From Tamilnaduibacter salinus (lineage in GTDB: Bacteria > Pseudomonadota > Gammaproteobacteria > Pseudomonadales > Oleiphilaceae): a stretch of 64,000 bases of DNA. The notes below the pieces were generated by a model. That model saw only the letters and a list, made by a program, of their open reading frames with translations, ran no database searches and had not been told where the DNA came from. Numbering within the stretch: position 1 is the stretch's first letter; every line of letters starts with the position of its first letter. Positions 9,048 to 16,905 of the stretch are shown here, in pieces. The position numbers and the translations under genes were made by a program. The stretch lies in the NCBI RefSeq assembly GCF_003096655.1, contig NZ_QEKQ01000001.1, positions 434,001 to 498,000 on the forward strand, written 5' to 3'.

Positions 9048-9268
9048 TTTAGGTCTTTGGTCCCTACCTGACTACTAGTCGAGTTTACGCCTGTATGCCA
9101 GGCCTGGATGCAGCGAATTCGTGAATAAACGTCATAATGTGCGACAGGTCTAAACTTGCCGCCCCCTTTTGAGACGCTGGTCATCCGGCCACGGTTCCAT
9201 CGAATGTGATCGGCAAGGGATGGCCGCTTTTGGTAGGGTTTGGGTTTGATTCGAGGGGAGGTTCTTGC

Positions 9269-10900
9269 GTGGCCGAATCGATACTGTTGGGGCTGACGCC
9301 GGCCGGGGTATTGACCAGTCTGTTTGCCATCATTGGGACCGCGCTGGCCGTTTGGGGCTGGCTCCGTCGGGACTATCGCCGGCAACTGTCAGACAGTCGT
9401 GCCGAGCGGGACGAGCTGGAAAGTGAGCTTGGGCGTCAGCGTGCTCAGCGGGAAGCGGCCGAGCGCGAACAGGCACTGACTGAGCAGTCGCTGGAACAGC
9501 TTCGCGAGCAGGTGGACACTCTCAGGCACGAGTTGGGGGAGGCGCGCGCGGAACGGGAGAGCTGGCGCCAGAAGGCGGGTGGTTTCGAGAACCGCGTGTC
9601 GGCGCTGGAGGCGGACAACACGTCGTTGCATGAGCGTCGGCAGCAGCTCGATGACGAGCTGTCCCAGTTGCGCGAGCGCTACGAGGAGCAGACGCGCGCA
9701 CTGTCCTCGGCGCGGGAATCGATCCGGGAATACGAGGTGACGCTGGAGGAAGAGCGTCGTGCGACCAAGGAGAAACTCGACCTTCTCGAACGCAACCGGG
9801 ACAGCCTGAAGCAGGAATTCGAGAATCTTGCCAACCGCATTTTCGACCAGAAGAGTGAGCGCTTCAGCAAGCAGACCAAGAGCAGTCTGGACACGCTGCT
9901 GAACCCCTTCCGTGAACAGCTCCAGGACTTCCGCAAGCGGGTGGAGGACGTCTACACCCATGAAACGAAGGACCGCCAGGCGCTGCGTAGCCAGATTGAG
10001 AGTCTCCAGAAGCTGAACCGGGAAATCACCGAAGAGGCGTCGAACCTGACCCGGGCGCTGCGGGGCGACAAGAAGGTCCAGGGCAACTGGGGCGAACTGA
10101 TTCTGGAACGGGTGCTCGAGCGCTCGGGGCTGCGAAAAGGCGTGGAGTATGAGACCCAGGGCAGCTACCGGGACGGTGATGGCCAGTTGCTGCGGCCTGA
10201 CGTCGTCGTGCATCTGCCGGATCAGCGCAATGTCATCATCGACTCCAAGGTGTCGCTGGTGGCCTACCAGGAATGGGTGCGTGAGGACGACGATGAGGCG
10301 GCACGGGCCGAGCACCTCAAAGAGCACATCGACGCGGTTCGTCAGCATATCCGTACGCTCAGTGAGAAGGACTACAGCCAGCTGCACGGGCTGCATTCCC
10401 CGGACTTTGTGTTGCTGTTCATGCCGATTGAGCCGGCCTTTGTGGCGGCCTTCCAGCACGACGAAAACCTGTTCGCCGAAGCCTTTGACCGGGGCATCAT
10501 CGTTGTGACGCCGACCACGCTGCTGGCGACTCTGCGAACGATCGAGAATATCTGGCGCTACGAGCGCCAGAGCCAGAACGCTCGTCAGATCGCCGATCGG
10601 GCGGGCGCCGTTTACGACAAGCTGCGTGTCTTCGTGGAATCCATGGAGCGCCTTGGCGGCCAGTTGCAGACGGCACAGGGCACCTATGATGCGGCGATGA
10701 ACACCTTGACCCGGGGCAAGGGGAACCTGATTTCACAGGCCAACCGGTTTGTTGAGCTGGGGGTTCGGGTGCGCAAGGAATTGCCCAGGTCGGTGCGGGA
10801 TCAGGCCGAGGTCGATCGGGACGACCTGCCCAACGAAGACGAGCCGGACCACGAAGAGACCGAAGACGACGCCGTCTCGGATTCCGGCACAACGTCCTGA
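9269..10900 (+). CDS. rmuC: DNA recombination protein RmuC
   Basis: RmuC is a predicted nuclease-like protein that limits rearrangements at inverted repeats. I chose the GTG at 9269 because GAGGGGAGG sits seven bases upstream; this gives 543 residues. A single membrane anchor (about residues 5-28) is followed by a long coiled coil (about 35-220) rich in Glu/Arg/Gln heptads. The conserved RmuC domain comes next, with VQGNWGELILERVLE, RPDVVVHLPDQRNVIIDSKVS (PD-(D/E)xK-like core) and FMPIEPAF. The acidic C-terminal tail is typical. No operon partners are evident. Confidence 0.93.
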   Translation: MAESILLGLTPAGVLTSLFAIIGTALAVWGWLRRDYRRQLSDSRAERDELESELGRQRAQREAAEREQALTEQSLEQLREQVDTLRHELGEARAERESWRQKAGGFENRVSALEADNTSLHERRQQLDDELSQLRERYEEQTRALSSARESIREYEVTLEEERRATKEKLDLLERNRDSLKQEFENLANRIFDQKSERFSKQTKSSLDTLLNPFREQLQDFRKRVEDVYTHETKDRQALRSQIESLQKLNREITEEASNLTRALRGDKKVQGNWGELILERVLERSGLRKGVEYETQGSYRDGDGQLLRPDVVVHLPDQRNVIIDSKVSLVAYQEWVREDDDEAARAEHLKEHIDAVRQHIRTLSEKDYSQLHGLHSPDFVLLFMPIEPAFVAAFQHDENLFAEAFDRGIIVVTPTTLLATLRTIENIWRYERQSQNARQIADRAGAVYDKLRVFVESMERLGGQLQTAQGTYDAAMNTLTRGKGNLISQANRFVELGVRVRKELPRSVRDQAEVDRDDLPNEDEPDHEETEDDAVSDSGTTS

Positions 10901-10997
10901 GCCAATACACGGGTTTGGAATCCAGATCACACTCTCCACTCCCGGAGCTGGCCTAGAATGACTCCATGGCAATGCTTGGATACAGGGAGTCTGCTTG

Positions 10998-11093
10998 ATG
11001 CTGTGCGTAATCCCGATGGACCCTGCAATGAGTGCTCACCGAGACGGCGATGAGGATGAGAACCGGGGTGGTGGGACCCGGATCATCGACTGA
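10998..11093 (+). CDS. possible 31-residue acidic small protein
   Basis: A short frame starting at ATG 10998, with AGGGAG about nine bases upstream, encodes 31 residues with an Asp/Glu-rich middle (DGDEDE) and a Gly-rich end (GGGTRIID). It lies in the 318-base gap between rmuC and the next gene, where nothing else is apparent. I do not recognise it, and chance occurrence is quite possible. Confidence 0.25.
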   Translation: MLCVIPMDPAMSAHRDGDEDENRGGGTRIID

Positions 11094-11218
11094 TGACTCC
11101 CGAATGCCATTCTCTTGAAAACCAGTGCCGGTTGGCAGACACTTTTCGTCAAACCCCCCGACGCCCACCGGTCCCGGGGCGCGTCTTGTTATCGAGTGGT
11201 TGTTAAGGAGTGGCCAGT

Positions 11219-12052
11219 ATGGGGATTGCAGGTCGTATCGCTGTGTTTGTTGGCCTGATGCTGTCCCAGGCGGCATTCGCGCTTCCCCCCGAGCATGAAA
11301 CCCGACGCCTGATGCTGGCGGTCGAGCAGGCGATTGACGAGCAGCGCTGGGAGGATGCGGCCGGTTTCATCAACCGTCTGCAGACGTTGGATGCCGGTAA
11401 GCCGTTGGCCTATCAGTTCTACAGGGGCCGGGTCATGCTGAATGCGGGGCAGTTGAATGAAGCCCGCGCGGCGCTTGAATCCTATGTGACCAACGCCGGT
11501 TCCCAAGCCCCGCATTATCGTGAGGCATTGAAGCTGATTACGAACATTGACCGCCGCACGGCGCAGACCTCTGGTGGGACGGATGAAGGGCCGGGGGATG
11601 AGCCGGTGGCGGTGATTGAACCGACCGGCAACGACCGGATTGAGCGTCTGAAGACACTGTATCTGGTCGGTAGCCCGGTCGCGGCGCTCGAAAAACACCT
11701 CAACAGCCTGTTGGAACTCAATGCCTGGCGTCGTGGCAATCAGCGCGTTGTGAAAGCCAACGAGCCGCCGGATATCGCCTACCGGGTGTTTGCCCGGGAA
11801 GAGGGCACGCTGAACGTGCAGGAGCGCCGTCGGACCCGAACCGATGGCCGTGCTGAAGTGGTCTCCGATGAGTTTGCCGTGTATGGCGTCGGTCGTCAGG
11901 TTTCCTGGGATTGCCCCGGATCGGAGCGAGCCTGCTGGCTCTATGATCCCCGAGACGGCAGTCGCTGGATGAAACTGGCGGACCGGCCCGATGCGGTTGA
12001 GGAAATTGCCGAAACGCTCGGCGACCTGATCCGTCAGCTTCAGTCTCCCTGA
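11219..12052 (+). CDS. exported TPR-like hypothetical protein
   Basis: This protein of unknown function is predicted to be exported. I chose ATG 11219 because AAGGAG (11205-11210) is eight bases upstream; the GTG at 11210 overlaps that site. The 277-residue product begins with a signal peptide ending near SQAAFA. A helical region (about 20-100) follows with tetratricopeptide-like pattern (WEDAAGFINRLQTLDAGKPLAYQFYRGRVMLNAG). The C-terminal half is mixed and contains two close Cys residues (DCPGSERACWL) that could form a disulfide. Its last 13 bases overlap the 3' end of the convergent AraC gene. Confidence 0.7.
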   Translation: MGIAGRIAVFVGLMLSQAAFALPPEHETRRLMLAVEQAIDEQRWEDAAGFINRLQTLDAGKPLAYQFYRGRVMLNAGQLNEARAALESYVTNAGSQAPHYREALKLITNIDRRTAQTSGGTDEGPGDEPVAVIEPTGNDRIERLKTLYLVGSPVAALEKHLNSLLELNAWRRGNQRVVKANEPPDIAYRVFAREEGTLNVQERRRTRTDGRAEVVSDEFAVYGVGRQVSWDCPGSERACWLYDPRDGSRWMKLADRPDAVEEIAETLGDLIRQLQSP

Positions 12053-13068
12053 GCCTCTGATGCACGCTCGCTGCGCTCGCGCCATGCGCCTGGGGTCATC
12101 CCGGTCCATTTCTTGAACGCGCGATGAAACGTGGACGGCTCGGTGAACCCCACCTCGTGGGCAATGTCGTTGATGGGCCGGTCCTGTCGGTTCAGGTGGT
12201 ATATGGCCAGATCCCGCCGAAGCAGGTCCTTGATCTCCTGAAATGAGGTGTTTTCCTGTCGCAGTCGCCGCCGCAGCGTCTGGGGGCTGACATGCAGCTC
12301 TCCGGCAATCCATTCGAAATCGGGTAGGGGGCGGGAGAGATCGCGGCCGATCAGGGCTCGGATGCGTCCGGTGTAGGAGTTGCTGGCATCCGGGCGGGCC
12401 AGCAGGTCCGCCGGTGATGTCCGCAGGAATCGTTTCATTTCCGGTCGGTCCCGGATGATGGGGGCATCCAGAAAACGGGCGTCGAAAATCAGCTCCGTGC
12501 GCCAGGTTTCAAAGACCAGTGGGCAATGAAAGATGTGTCGGTATTCGTCACCATGGTCGGGGCAGGGCCATGCGAAGCGGGCCTCGTTGAGTGTGATGGC
12601 GCCGCCGATCAGCCAGCTCGCCAGTCGATGCCAGATGACCAGCACGCTCTCACGGAAAAAGAACCAGGGGTCGCTGAAGTCACCGTCGATGCGCAATTGC
12701 AGCCGGGCGAGATTCCCCTGTCGTTCGAGTCTCATGCCGGCCGGGGGATCGAACAGCGCGCAGAACCGCCAGGCGCGCTCGAGCATGCCGGCGAGAGTGC
12801 TGCATTCCATGATCAGTTCGCACATGGTGGCGAAGGTGCCGGTCCGGCATCGTCGTGGCCCCAGCCCCATGAACTCGTCGTCCATGGTCTGCCAAAGCGT
12901 CTGCATCAGCCGGGTGAACTCATCGCTGCTGACCCGCCCGCCCGCAGACGCCAGCCGATCCGGTGCCACGCCGACTCGCCGCAGTAGGCGATCGGTGTCG
13001 TAACCCTGCTGTTCTGCGCCGCTGAGGGCGGCCCGAACGAAATGTCCGGAAACGGTCAGTTCCGCCAT
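12040..13068 (-). CDS. AraC family transcriptional regulator
   Basis: This 342-residue cytoplasmic regulator has an N-terminal arabinose-binding-type domain (about residues 15-210, with GTFATMCELIMECSTLAGMLERAWRF) and a C-terminal AraC double helix-turn-helix (about 235-335). The second helix-turn-helix shows INDIAHEVGFTEPSTFHRAFKKWTGMTP, the canonical AraC signature. Regulators of this subtype often sit beside fatty-acid or CoA-metabolism genes. It is divergent from a CaiB-type CoA-transferase across about 175 bases, which suggests it controls that gene. Confidence 0.9.
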   Translation of the reverse strand: MAELTVSGHFVRAALSGAEQQGYDTDRLLRRVGVAPDRLASAGGRVSSDEFTRLMQTLWQTMDDEFMGLGPRRCRTGTFATMCELIMECSTLAGMLERAWRFCALFDPPAGMRLERQGNLARLQLRIDGDFSDPWFFFRESVLVIWHRLASWLIGGAITLNEARFAWPCPDHGDEYRHIFHCPLVFETWRTELIFDARFLDAPIIRDRPEMKRFLRTSPADLLARPDASNSYTGRIRALIGRDLSRPLPDFEWIAGELHVSPQTLRRRLRQENTSFQEIKDLLRRDLAIYHLNRQDRPINDIAHEVGFTEPSTFHRAFKKWTGMTPGAWRERSERASEAQGD

Positions 13069-13243
13069 GGTCCGGTGCGATCACTCCTGTCGTGGTGCGG
13101 CGTTCATGGTATAGCGCGAGCCCGGGAAAGAAAACGTGGCAGATCCGGCCAATTGGCATGGCGGCTTCAGCTCTTGGCTCCAGGGGGCTTTCCCGACATC
13201 CTGACAGGCTGATCGTGCCAAAACCATCACACAGGAGATTGCC

Positions 13244-14380
13244 ATGGCCGGACCGCTTGAAGGACTCAGGGTGCTGGATTTCACCACATTACTGCCGGGG
13301 CCGTGCGCCACCATGATGCTGGCGGATATGGGCGCGGACGTGCTCCGGGTGGAGGCGCCGGATCGCATGGACCTGACACGGGTGATGCCACCCCATGATC
13401 GTGGTGAAAGTACGGCCCATGCCTGGCTCAACCGCGGTAAGCAATCCCTGGCCCTCGACCTCAAAGACCCGGACAGCGTGGCGCTGGTCAAGTCGCTGGT
13501 AGCGGACTATGACATTGTGATCGAGCAGTTTCGTCCCGGCGTGATGGGGCGTCTCGGTCTGGACTATGACACGCTCGCCGCCATCAACCCGTCACTGATC
13601 TACTGCTCCGTCACCGGCTATGGCCAGACTGGCCCCTACCGTGACCGGGCCGGCCATGACATCAATTACCTGTCGCTGGCCGGCGTGTCGAGCCATTGTG
13701 GCCGCAAGGGCGAGGGGCCACCCCCGCTGGGTATTCAGGTGGCCGATGTTGCTGGCGGCTCGCACCACGCGGTTATGGGGATCCTGGCGGCGGTGGTGCA
13801 CCGTCAGCGGACCGGTGATGGGCAGTTCGTGGACGTCAGCATGACGGATGCCGCGTTCTCCCTGAACGGGATGGCGGGAGCCGCCTGTCTGGCGGGCGGG
13901 CAGGAGCCGGGCCCCGAGTCCTCCATGCTGAGCGGCGGCAGTTTCTACGACTACTACCAGACCGCGGACGACCGGTGGCTGTCCGTCGGCAGCCTCGAGC
14001 CGCAGTTCATGCAGCGCCTGTGTGAGGCGTTGGGTCTGTCCGAGCTGAAAAGCCTGGGGCTGAGTCAGAAGCCCGAACATCAGCAGCAGCTGAGCGAGGC
14101 GATTGCTGAGGCCATTCGACAACAGCCGCTGTCGGTGTGGCAGGAGCGATTTGCCGAACTGGATGCCTGTGTCGAGCCCGTCCTGACGCTCTCAGAAGCC
14201 GCGCGGCACCCCCAGATCAATGCCCGGCACATGGTGATTGACGTGGACCGCGGTGACGGCACGCAGCAGCGCCAGCTTGGTCATCCCATCAAGTTCGGCC
14301 GGACGCCCTGCGAATCCCGTCATACGGGCCGACCGCTGGGTGCGGACAATGAAGCAATCAAGGCCCGTTACGAGTCCTGA
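13244..14380 (+). CDS. CaiB/BaiF family CoA-transferase
   Basis: This is a family III CoA-transferase, which moves CoA between acyl donors and acceptors via an aspartyl-CoA anhydride. The 378-residue length suits the alpha-methylacyl-CoA racemase-like branch as well as transferases. The N-terminal GLRVLDFTTLLPGPCATMMLADMGADVLRVE block, the FRPGVMGRLGLDY block and the catalytic Asp in GHDINYLSLAG are visible. GGAG lies just upstream of the ATG. AraC-type regulators flank it on both sides, the downstream one overlapping its end by 13 bases tail to tail. The substrate is unknown. Confidence 0.9.
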   Translation: MAGPLEGLRVLDFTTLLPGPCATMMLADMGADVLRVEAPDRMDLTRVMPPHDRGESTAHAWLNRGKQSLALDLKDPDSVALVKSLVADYDIVIEQFRPGVMGRLGLDYDTLAAINPSLIYCSVTGYGQTGPYRDRAGHDINYLSLAGVSSHCGRKGEGPPPLGIQVADVAGGSHHAVMGILAAVVHRQRTGDGQFVDVSMTDAAFSLNGMAGAACLAGGQEPGPESSMLSGGSFYDYYQTADDRWLSVGSLEPQFMQRLCEALGLSELKSLGLSQKPEHQQQLSEAIAEAIRQQPLSVWQERFAELDACVEPVLTLSEAARHPQINARHMVIDVDRGDGTQQRQLGHPIKFGRTPCESRHTGRPLGADNEAIKARYES

Positions 14381-15408
14381 CGGGTCGCCTGTTGCCGGAA
14401 CTCCCCTGGCGTGGTGCCCACCCGGTGGCGGAAATAGCGGTGAAACGAGGTCGTTTCGCTAAAGCCCAGTCGCAGGGCAATGTCCGGAATGGGCAGATCG
14501 GTCCGTTGCAGGTAGTCCTCGGCCAGCGATTGGCGAACCTCGTCAAGAACCTGCTGATAAGAGACGCCCTCCTGGCTCAGGCGGCGTTGCAGGGTCCGGC
14601 TGGTCATCCCGAGCTCGTTGGCGATCAGGTCCTGTCGGGTGACGCCCTGCAGCAGGTGGTGGCGAATCGCGACCCGGGCCCGGGTGACCAGCGTGGTGTC
14701 GCTGTCGATGGCGGCCATCTGGTCACGGGCATGGGCTTCCAGCGTTCGTCTGAGCGACGGTGCCGGATGGCGTAACGGCTCGGACAACAGGGCAGCGTCG
14801 GTGACCACACGATTGTCTGAAGCCTCGAAATGCACCGCGCATCCCCATCGCTGCCGGTAGGTGTGCTCCCATCGCTCGCCAGGTGAGGGGCGCTCGAGTG
14901 CCACCCGGATAGGGCCGGCGTCGGACTCCCCGCCAAGCCAGCGGGCGTAGTTGATCCAGGAGCCAAAGACGTTGTCCGTCATGTGGGCGCGTACGACCGG
15001 ATCGGTATAGGCGCACTGCCAGACCAGGTGAACCTCGTCGCCATGCTGCTCAATGCGGGTCAGTCCCATGTCACCCACCAGTCGTTCATAGGGCGTGATT
15101 CGCTGAACCGCCTCGCCGAGCGTCGCACAGCTCATGGTGATGTAACCCAGTACGCTGTAGGAGCCCGGTTCGACGAAGTCCCCCGTGCGCAGTCCGAACA
15201 CCGGATCGTCGGCGCTATCGCAAAGATGACGGAGGAACGTCTGGAAACGGGCGCCGTCCACCCGGTCATCGTCGGCCCTAAGATCCGTTTCGCTGAGTCC
15301 GGCTGCCCGGAGCAGTGGGGGCGTGGCGATGCCGTGATGATCGGCGGCGCGGAGGTATTGGCGGATAGCGGCGACGGAGACCGTGCCAAGGGTACTGTTC
15401 TGGGTCAT
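14368..15408 (-). CDS. AraC family transcriptional regulator
   Basis: This 346-residue regulator has the same architecture as the one at 12.0-13.1 kb: an arabinose-binding-type N-terminal domain (about 20-200) and a C-terminal AraC DNA-binding domain (about 245-340). The C-terminal signature is IPDIALRLGFSETTSFHRYFRHRVGTTPGEFR. I chose the Met at 15408; the open frame extends 61 codons upstream, but that part overlaps a structured small-RNA candidate and does not look protein-like. It is convergent with the CoA-transferase gene. Confidence 0.88.
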   Translation of the reverse strand: MTQNSTLGTVSVAAIRQYLRAADHHGIATPPLLRAAGLSETDLRADDDRVDGARFQTFLRHLCDSADDPVFGLRTGDFVEPGSYSVLGYITMSCATLGEAVQRITPYERLVGDMGLTRIEQHGDEVHLVWQCAYTDPVVRAHMTDNVFGSWINYARWLGGESDAGPIRVALERPSPGERWEHTYRQRWGCAVHFEASDNRVVTDAALLSEPLRHPAPSLRRTLEAHARDQMAAIDSDTTLVTRARVAIRHHLLQGVTRQDLIANELGMTSRTLQRRLSQEGVSYQQVLDEVRQSLAEDYLQRTDLPIPDIALRLGFSETTSFHRYFRHRVGTTPGEFRQQATRQDS

Positions 15409-15473
15409 GTCAGTCCGGGCAATCCGAGTCTCGGAATGGGGCAATGACCGTATTGTGGCGGGAAACCGGGCAA

Positions 15474-15499
15474 TAAAAAAGGCGGACCATGGGCCCGCC
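15474..15499 (-). terminator. intrinsic terminator of the candidate sRNA
   Basis: Read on the minus strand, a GGCGGGCC/GGTCCGCC stem (one mismatch) with a short loop is followed by six T residues. The nearest minus-strand gene upstream ends about 200 bases away, which is why an independent short transcript is likely. Confidence 0.8.
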
Positions 15500-15620
15500 T
15501 GACAAGGAGAGAACGAAAGTGCCTGAACGTTCAAATCGTTGGGATGCAGAGCCTCATACTGCGACGGAGGGACAACAGACTCCTCCGGCATGAGGGATAC
15601 CGCTTACATCCCTGAAAACA
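15474..15620 (-). ncRNA. candidate small RNA with own terminator
   Basis: On the minus strand an intergenic transcript of about 140 bases is suggested by three things. First, a TAGTAT -10-like element, preceded by CC as in sigma-S promoters, lies at 15621-15626. Second, the first part folds into hairpins: GGGAT/ATCCC (15594-15598 with 15608-15612), and the competing nested CCTCAT/ATGAGG plus GGAGG/CCTCC stems (15552-15595). Third, a strong terminator is present at 15474-15499. The middle (about 15505-15550) is unpaired and pyrimidine-rich. The layout reminds me of the RpoS-dependent sRNA RgsA (P16) of Pseudomonas, but that identity is from memory and unverified. Confidence 0.5.
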
Positions 15621-15703
15621 ATACTAGGCACGGGCGCGTTCCGAGTCTGTTTGTGAACGGTGTCGCAATGTAACGGAATGTATTCGGCAGGCCTGGCGCC
15701 GAG

Positions 15704-16675
15704 TCAGGCCTGCTCAGTGACGGAAGGGCGGACCTCCGTGAAGCGGCGGGTGCTGAGAGCCTCGCTGAGTCCCTCCTGAGCCGTTTGCTCCATTGTCGCG
15801 GGGTCCGGGGTGCCTCGCCCTGCGTCTGCCTGACAGAGAGTCATGGCCGCCTCCACCTCGATGAAGCCGGCGGCGGTTTTCACGGCCTTGTGGTTGATGC
15901 CCTCATACAGCCGCCGGAATGCCCCGGTCGAGCAGCGTTCGGCGTCCGGGAAGTGGGCGATAATGGCGAACCGATCGTCCTGTAACCGGCAGAGCGCATC
16001 AAGCGGACGGATCAGGCTGTTCAGCCGCCGTCCGATGCCCTGTGCCAGCTCGGCCATCGCGGATTCGCCGTGGCGACGGGCGAGTCCCGACCAGCCCCGC
16101 AGCCCAATCAGAAGCATTGCCGTGGCGCCGCCCCGGGATTCGCACTGGCGCAGGCTTTCCTGCAGTCTCTGGCGGGCATAGCGTGCGTTGCCCAGGCCGG
16201 TTTCGGGGTCGGCAATGCTGCTCGACGATAGTTGCCGGTTGTTCTCCAGTAGCAGCGCATTGCTGGCGAGCAGGGCGTTCTGGCGGTCGGCCATCCGGTT
16301 GGCGGCGAATACGCGCGGCACCAGTTGCTTGTTCATGTCCGATTTGTAGATGAAGTCATCCACACCCCGGTCAAAGGCCTGGGAAAGCGCCTCCATACTC
16401 TCCTTCGCTGTCAGCAGGATGATGTAGGTGTAGTGGTTCTTCTGCTCGTCCTGCTGACGGATGCGGTCAGTCAGGTCCAGCCCGTCCATTTCCGGCATCA
16501 GCCAGTCAGCAATCAGGACGCTGACGGGGCGCTCCTCCAGAAGATGGAGGGCGGATGGGGCATCGTTGGCAATACGCACATCGCGGTAACCGGCCTTCTG
16601 GAGGGCGCGGCTGACCACCATGCTGCTGAAACGGGCGTCATCAACGACGAGGATGGGCAGATCGGGGTTGGGCAT
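15704..16675 (-). CDS. response regulator with degenerate GGDEF domain
   Basis: This 323-residue cytoplasmic protein has an N-terminal receiver domain (residues 7-125) with the phosphoacceptor Asp57 (ADWLMPEMDG), acidic pair D12-D13 and conserved Lys111. A GGDEF-like domain follows (about 150-300), starting with DPETGLGN (156-163). At the active-site position the GGDEF signature is replaced by LQDDRF (231-236), so cyclic di-GMP synthesis is not expected. The C-terminal domain may instead act in dimerisation or binding. It is a single-gene unit with no histidine kinase next to it. Confidence 0.85.
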   Translation of the reverse strand: MPNPDLPILVVDDARFSSMVVSRALQKAGYRDVRIANDAPSALHLLEERPVSVLIADWLMPEMDGLDLTDRIRQQDEQKNHYTYIILLTAKESMEALSQAFDRGVDDFIYKSDMNKQLVPRVFAANRMADRQNALLASNALLLENNRQLSSSSIADPETGLGNARYARQRLQESLRQCESRGGATAMLLIGLRGWSGLARRHGESAMAELAQGIGRRLNSLIRPLDALCRLQDDRFAIIAHFPDAERCSTGAFRRLYEGINHKAVKTAAGFIEVEAAMTLCQADAGRGTPDPATMEQTAQEGLSEALSTRRFTEVRPSVTEQA

Positions 16676-16905
16676 AATCGGTACAACATTTCCGCGAGGG
16701 TCACCGGAGCGGGCCCATGGTTGAACGAGGTGCGAATGGCTTGCCGCCGTTCGCCGAGGCCGTCATTATAGCCGTTTCGTCCCCTGACGCCGCCGTGGAA
16801 TGTAAAAAATCGTGGTATCGTCGAGGGTTATGGCGATTCCGTGCCCGTGCCGTGACGAGGCACACAGTTCGGGTGTGAACCCGGTCGGAGACTGGTGATG
16901 GAGCA

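Noticed and set aside
8640-9071. Plus-strand 143-codon frame opposite the hypothetical gene at 8.6-9.0 kb
   Set aside because: Its Val/Gln-rich translation lacks the helical pattern seen on the other strand, and it has no ribosome site; still, the coding strand here is less certain than elsewhere.
9389-10459. A 356-codon open frame antisense to rmuC
   Set aside because: It mirrors the coiled-coil coding region; Leu/Val/Gln-rich with no recognisable motif, no ribosome site.
15409-15591. N-terminal extension of the second AraC regulator
   Set aside because: The extra 61 codons run through the hairpins and terminator of the sRNA candidate and do not resemble AraC N-termini.
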